Part shown: positions 59,401 to 64,000 of the stretch, one piece after another
How positions within the stretch are numbered: the stretch's first letter is position 1
How the letters are laid out: the number at the start of each line of letters is the position of its first letter
NCBI RefSeq assembly: GCF_021018805.1
Contig: NC_086247.1
Coordinates: forward strand, 118,951,094 to 119,015,093
From: Prinia subflava
Taxonomy: Eukaryota > Chordata > Aves > Passeriformes > Cisticolidae
Length of the DNA stretch: 64,000 nucleotides
Direction of reading: 5' to 3'
The notes under the pieces: generated by a model
Told to the model about the DNA's origin: nothing
Seen by the model: only the letters and a program-made list of their open reading frames with translations
The model's database searches: none
Translations under genes and position numbers: made by a program

Positions 59401-60524
59401 TCAGCATTATTCATCATCTGTTTGCCTCTCATTTTGAAACTTTTGCTTTTTTAGCAAAAGTGATCCATGAGAAGCTAGTATAAACCACTGAGTTCTTTTT
59501 GATTTGGGTATGGTACAGTTTACTAGGCTCAGAAGGCTAATTAATCATTTGTACTATGCATCAGACAGTGTCAGCATGTGTCATGTCTGCATATTAGGAG
59601 TGTAAGCAATAACCCTAACAAATCCCAGAGACTGAAGTGACCAAAGCAGACCTGAAACATGGCCCGTGGTTCTTACACAAGTAATATCTGTTTAATAGAT
59701 GAGTATGTTGGTATTGTTATTTTTGTAGAAGGCTCTGTGATTCAGAACACTTTGGATCTCCATAGTTAAAACCTATTAAAAAACCAGTCTGATGTTGTTG
59801 AAAACACTGCTTACCATTAGTATCTAGCTTAATGTAAGTAAGTGTTCCAGTGGTCTGTTTAAAACCTGCCTTGGGTCTTTGTCCTTAAAATTTTTGAGAC
59901 ATCTAGAAATCTTTTAATGTGTTTCCCATTGGAGCAGCAAACACTGAGGTTGTGGACAGATTTCTGTATGTATCTGGGGTGGCTGTTTACATGTACTGGG
60001 TTGTCAGGGTGCTAGAATGTGGAAAAGCTGTCTCTGATCAATTGGTAGCTGTTAACTTCTGCCCAGCTATTTGTACTTTACTGTATAGACATCAGAAGAC
60101 AGGCTGCCCTGACTCATTTTTTGAGTCAGGTACCATAAAGGTATGGCAACAACTTGCTAGTCTTACTGTCACTTCTGCCACTAAAGACCCTTCACTCAAA
60201 GGGACTGCAGAATCAGTTAGACAAGTATTATTCTGGCAGTGGCACAGGAGGGGAGGTATCTATTATCTAATACCATCATCCTGAGCAGAGCATCCCTCTG
60301 TTATGCTGCAGTAATCAATTCTTTCATAAGTCTAAAAATGTTCACTGTCACCTTTTGTCTAACAGGTGAAAATTTACTTGAAGAAAGAATTTGAAAAGCA
60401 TGGAGCAGTGGTAAATGACACCCAGCATGATGCTCTGGTTGAAGACATATTTGATAAAGAGGATGAAGACAGTGATGGGTTTATATCTGCAAGGGAATTC
60501 ACGTACAAGCATGATGAGCTGTAG
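53241..60524 (+). CDS. FKBP14: FKBP14 (FKBP22), ER peptidyl-prolyl isomerase, four exons
   Basis: FKBP14 is a soluble ER prolyl isomerase that helps fold procollagens (notably types III, VI and X). Human loss causes kyphoscoliotic Ehlers-Danlos syndrome. Exons 53241-53461, 56083-56234, 58947-59074 and 60366-60524 give 660 bases: 219 residues plus TAG. Visible: signal peptide about 1-26 (Ala/Leu-rich); FKBP domain about 33-143 with [39 protein letters not shown] and the family disulfide cysteines; EF-hand loops at 156-167 (Asp156, Asn158, Asp160, Glu167) and 200-211 (Asp200, Asp202, Asp204, Gly205, Glu211); sequon Asn184-Asp-Thr; C-terminal HDEL (216-219) for ER retention. Human is 211 residues; the extra length is in the signal peptide. 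All introns are GT-AG with consistent phase. Met1 is chosen as the first ATG in frame; Met5 is also possible. Confidence 0.97.
53517..53548. repeat. (TA)n microsatellite
   Basis: Imperfect alternating TA (tatatatatatagatatacat) directly abutting the 3' end of the CR1 that follows. Confidence 0.75.
53549..53985 (-). mobile_element. CR1 LINE 3' fragment, minus strand
   Basis: Begins agaatcatggaatggcttga, then gttggaaatgaccttaaaga and tatccagcctggccttgaac; all are reverse-complement CR1 3' sequence. It ends near ctctggactcgctcc, after which AT-rich simple sequence follows. In FKBP14 intron 1. Confidence 0.88.
54395..54862 (+). mobile_element. CR1 LINE 3' fragment, plus strand
   Basis: Contains ttgttcagcctggaaaacgg, agacactggaacacgttgca, cccatccctgaaggtgttca and ggttggaactggatggtctt, the sense-strand CR1 3' region, ending near aattctgtgcttct. 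Lies about 400 bases after the opposite-strand copy. Confidence 0.88.
56083..56234 (+). CDS. FKBP14: FKBP14 exon 2 (FKBP core)
   Basis: Acceptor tttcttttccag, donor GTAAAA. Residues 75-124: [49 protein letters not shown], the core of the PPIase domain. Confidence 0.97.
58947..59074 (+). CDS. FKBP14: FKBP14 exon 3 (end of FKBP domain, first EF-hand)
   Basis: Acceptor ttttgggcag, donor GTGAGT. Residues 125-167: [17 protein letters not shown] then [20 protein letters not shown], including calcium-binding loop 1. Confidence 0.97.
60366..60524 (+). CDS. FKBP14: FKBP14 exon 4 (second EF-hand, HDEL)
   Basis: Acceptor tttgtctaacag. Residues 168-219 plus [34 protein letters not shown] and KHDEL. Confidence 0.97.
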   Translation: MKIYLKKEFEKHGAVVNDTQHDALVEDIFDKEDEDSDGFISAREFTYKHDEL

Positions 60525-62210
60525 AAAGAAAAGGGTGGCATAATTTTTTTTGACACAAATAGCGGTGACTTTAGACTGTCTGGTTCTCATGTCATCTTAA
60601 TTCTGTTTTGAAATTGACAGTTGCTGTTGGCAAAGAAACATTTTGTTTATATAAAAGAGAATTTCTATTCATTATGTACAAATGTTTTAAACTGTTTTAA
60701 AGTGTGAAAATGTGCCTCCTCTTATACAGTGAAGACTTGCACATCAGTGTTTTTAAAATTTTGTATTAAATTATTTTTCAGAAATGAAACAAACTTTCCA
60801 GTTATCATTCATTATGAAAATCAAAATCTAGTTCAGTGACTTTCTGTGATATGTTTGTGTGCCAAGATCACTTTCAGCAGCCACCTTACTTACTACTTGT
60901 AGTCTGTGGCTTAATTACTTGACCTTCCTTCTTGAGTGTCACTGCTTAAAAAGCAGTGTGCTGACCTTGGGTTTTTTCCCTGCAGATTTTTAAAAGATGT
61001 AGTAGAAGGCATCGGCATCTCTCTGTACGGCTGAGAAACTCATACAAAGCTGAATGAGAAGAATGATTATTGTGTGCTGATTTTGCCCTTCTAAAGGGAA
61101 GTGCTACCACCCATGCCAATAATTGTCTGTATTTTTCATTAAATTTTGTGAACAAAGCGGGAGCTACTGTCAGATTTTCACATCTACTGCCAGCAACATT
61201 CTAGGAAACATCTGTAATTTGGAAAGCAGCAGATTGTGCTGCAGTGCAGAGGTGGCGTCCTTTAAATGTACACACACATTTCTGCATTCCTCAGAAAAGC
61301 TCACACCTTTCTCTCACAGTTTGAGGGGGATCTTGAGCAGAATGTTACCAGACTGAAGTTTTTGCTCTTTGCAGAAGGGAGAGGAGAGAGTTTACTGACA
61401 GAAGGATCAGTATGGTCTGAAGAACAATTTCCACGGGCTTGTATTCTTTGCAGCTGTGTGAGTTGCAGAACTTGTTCCATTGCCCCTTTGCAGCAGTTTT
61501 TCACAAGTAGCACACAAGTGATACAAATTTTAAATAAAAAAGTTAATTTTTAGAAAAATAGAGGTATGAGGTAAGTGTTGTGGTGCTGTGTCTTTACAGG
61601 GGTGGATATCATTAGGATTTCATATACAAAATTGGAGTTCAAAGAACAGTTTTTTGAGAGGTAGAAACATTTTGCATTGTCCCTGGTTTCTTAAATGAGA
61701 GGGCAAGGTATCTCAGGGACAGAATTTATTCTGACATCACTAACTTAGGAGTCTATGAACACAGCCTTGTACTTGAAAATTGTTGCCCAAAGCTGTGTAA
61801 GGACACAAAGCAAATCCAGTTGTACGAAAGTGAGAATGCTGCATTGCACTAACCCTCGACTACCGCGAACTGAGACTCTGCATTCAGGGTTCTCAGTGCT
61901 GTGGGTGTGTTAGATGTTTCCCTGCCACCTAGTGTTGCAACTGAGGATCAGAGGACTGCTCCATTGAACTGAGTTCTGCTGCAGAGGGGCGTTTAGAGAT
62001 GCCTGTCAGCAGTGATGATGGGGTGGAAAAGGAAAGTTGTAAGCCAAGTATGCAGCACTGGGCTATTCTGTTTTGGTTTTCTTCCAGCATCTGACATTTT
62101 ATGGGTGACGTTCTAAGAACCAGGAAATTAATTGCAACCATGTATTTTGTTTTCAGTAACCTTAGGTCTTTTTCCTCAGTGATGCCATCTGCTTTTCTTG
62201 AACCAATAAA
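60525..62210 (+). other. FKBP14: FKBP14 3' UTR with candidate poly(A) signals
   Basis: AT-rich sequence after the stop. Candidate signals: ATTAAA near 60763, AATAAA at 61533-61538 and AATAAA at 62205-62210. The last two would give 3' UTRs of about 1.0 and 1.7 kb. Open frames here are short and unsupported. Confidence 0.5.
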
Positions 62211-62679
62211 ACTTTTGCTTCTACAGCTGTGAGTTTCAGGAAAATAGTGTAGGAAAATGCTTCCATTCTGTTTTAGGCTCATTGCCTGCCCTTATTCTTT
62301 TATTGTGAAGAAATAATGAATAGTCATTACCTATTTAGCTATTCTTACTGGTCATAGTTTTGCACATTGGTAGCTTTTTCTCATAACTTACAAAAAATCA
62401 AGCTTGCCTGACTTCAGCTTGCCAAGGCAGGTTGCATGTTCCGTGCTGGCTGTCTTGACTCTCCTACAGTCACCAGAGCCCTGGGCACGTGGAGGCAGCT
62501 CATTGCACGTGTTCTCTTGTATTGAGATACTTGCCTTACCAAGTACTCTGTTGACTGTGTGGGGAACCTTCACAATCATTGCAGCCTAGGCCAAGGGAGG
62601 ATAATAGGATATGAAGTTGATCTTCAAGCCAGTCTTGCCTAGATGTGGCTAGGTACCCAACCAGCTGAAGGGGAAATAC

Positions 62680-62682
<3 letters not shown>

Positions 62683-62713
<31 letters not shown>
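62683..62713. repeat. (GT)n microsatellite
   Basis: Thirty-one bases of uninterrupted GT/TG downstream of FKBP14. Likely polymorphic. Confidence 0.95.
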
Positions 62714-62716
<3 letters not shown>

Positions 62717-63905
62717 CTGGGAAGAGCAGAACTGAAACTTTCATTGGGTCTGGGAGGGTTTTAAAGCACTGTTTGCAGTGTTTAGCATGTCCTCAAAACA
62801 TCTGGCTGGGGAATGAAAGCATAAAAGCATGGAATAAAATTTGTCCACAATGCTGACCTAATACATAAAAAGTTAAGATTAAATAATGGGGTGCCAATAT
62901 GTGACTCCAGTAAGGGACAGTTGTTTCTTTTGTATTAAATAGGAGTTTATAGTCAGTGACTGCTGTGACATGTACATAATCTTCTGCTTGGATTTTTAAA
63001 GCATTTCATAAAAATAACTTTCAGTGAACATAGAGTTACTTGTTAATGCCAGCAGAGTGTTAAAGCTGCAAGACCAAGGTGGCCTTATTTGGTGTTGTGT
63101 ATAGGTTGATGCCAAATGAGAGTATGGTTTTTCTTAGTAATTTTCTTGAGAGCTGTGATAAATTCTGAAATTGAACTGAAAATGATTTTTAAAAGTGCAG
63201 AATCAGCAGCAGATTTGAGAAGTCACTTCAACTTGATTATCATTTGCTACTGTTAAAAGTTCTCCTGTGAAGATGAAAGCTTTCTTAGGTAGAAATTGCA
63301 CTGCCTGTTTTAACCTCAATTGCATTTGCAGTTGTTAATCCACAGGGCAAACTGCTGCAGTGCTAGCAGGAGCCAGCCAACAACATGCAGGACACCAGAG
63401 GCAGGCAGCTGCCTGTCCCCCAAAGTGGGAGGAATACTGGAACTTCAGTGGCACTCAGGAATATTTTGGCTGGCTTTGTGTGATGTGTGAGGGGTATTTC
63501 CCCTGAAGAAACAAATCCTCACTGCATAGCTGTAAAACATGGCACTTGAAAAAATTGAGTTCAAAATTGAGTACTTTCCTTCTGCATCTTACAGCCTTCT
63601 TCAAGCATTTCTTGTTGGTTTGTAGTTATTTGGGAAAATATTTAGTGATGTTTTTTAGAACTGCAGCCTGTCATTCACAGCCAGTACCTAACAATTCCAG
63701 TGGGAGTTGCTGCCTTCTGTAGGTACAGAAGCAGCCTTCAGAGCACATTTTATTTAAAAATTCTTGATATGCAATGCAATGACACAAGAAAGCTTTTGGC
63801 AACACTTCAGGAATGGTGCTTTGAAAGTTTTCTTTCTTCAGATAAACTGACAAGGAAAACAGAACTAATCACGTTATTTGGTCTTGAATCTTTTCAGTAA
63901 CTTAC
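62714..63905. other. Intergenic, nothing recognised
   Basis: AT-rich flank of FKBP14 without an identifiable gene or repeat. Human SCRN1, the next neighbour on this side, is not visible. Confidence 0.5.
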
Positions 63906-64000
63906 GTCATAGAATTATAGAATCATTTATGTTGGAAAAGACCCTTAAAATCATCCAATCCAACCGTTAACCCAGCACTGCCAAGTCCACCACTCAATCA
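63906..64000 (-). mobile_element. CR1 LINE 3' end, minus strand, cut by the window edge
   Basis: Starts catagaattatagaatcatt, then gttggaaaagacccttaaaa, tcatccaatccaaccgttaa and ccaagtccaccactcaatca: the reverse complement of the CR1 terminus, including the ATTCTATG-type end repeat. It continues past the window. Confidence 0.93.

Larger units (their letters stand above)
53462..60365 (+). other. FKBP14 introns 1-3
   Basis: Introns 53462-56082, 56235-58946 and 59075-60365. Intron 1 holds AT microsatellites and two CR1 fragments, listed separately; introns 2 and 3 show only AT-rich intronic sequence. A GTTTT-rich stretch lies at 55574-55640. Confidence 0.8.

Noticed and set aside
1..64000. CRISPR arrays, operons, tRNA or rRNA genes
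   Set aside because: Nothing of this kind seen. The DNA is a vertebrate nuclear segment.

Overview
This window is vertebrate nuclear DNA, almost certainly from a bird. Three split genes with GT-AG introns can be read across it. The interspersed repeats are CR1 LINEs, recognisable by their reverse-transcriptase remnants and ATTCTATG-type 3' ends. One element resembles the solo LTRs seen in bird, probably songbird, genomes. There is no operon structure, CRISPR array or prokaryotic signal.

Layout. (1) About 1.2-12.4 kb, plus strand: the last six coding exons of COLQ, the collagen tail subunit that anchors asymmetric acetylcholinesterase. They encode the end of the collagen triple helix and the complete Cys-rich C-terminal domain; the 5' exons lie left of the window. 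(2) About 12.4-22.6 kb: a gene-poor interval with a solo LTR (16291-17080) and a 41-base T run. (3) About 22.6-52.55 kb, minus strand: a complete 14-exon PLEKHA8 (FAPP2) gene. I reconstructed it exon by exon to exactly 519 codons plus a stop, with the PH domain and the glycolipid-transfer (GLTP) domain intact. Its 3' flank or UTR carries a dead CR1 with RT remnants (26400-27851). (4) About 52.2-53.5 kb: a CpG island acting as a bidirectional promoter, with five CCAAT boxes between the two start codons. (5) 53.24-60.52 kb, plus strand: a complete four-exon FKBP14 gene (219 codons) with signal peptide, FKBP-type PPIase domain, two EF-hands and a C-terminal HDEL ER-retention signal. Two facing CR1 copies lie in its first intron. 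(6) 60.5-64 kb: FKBP14 3' UTR and flank, ending in another CR1.

The genes work in different places. PLEKHA8 moves glucosylceramide at the trans-Golgi, FKBP14 folds collagens in the ER, and COLQ is itself a secreted collagen of the neuromuscular junction. FKBP14 and PLEKHA8 share a promoter region, as in mammals. COLQ next to PLEKHA8 differs from human, where COLQ is on chromosome 3p and the other two are on 7p.

I found no previously undescribed system. The best second-look items are the COLQ-PLEKHA8 junction, a GC-AG intron in PLEKHA8, the four-codon upstream ORF before FKBP14, the five-CCAAT bidirectional promoter, and the trinucleotide-repeat-built FKBP14 signal peptide.
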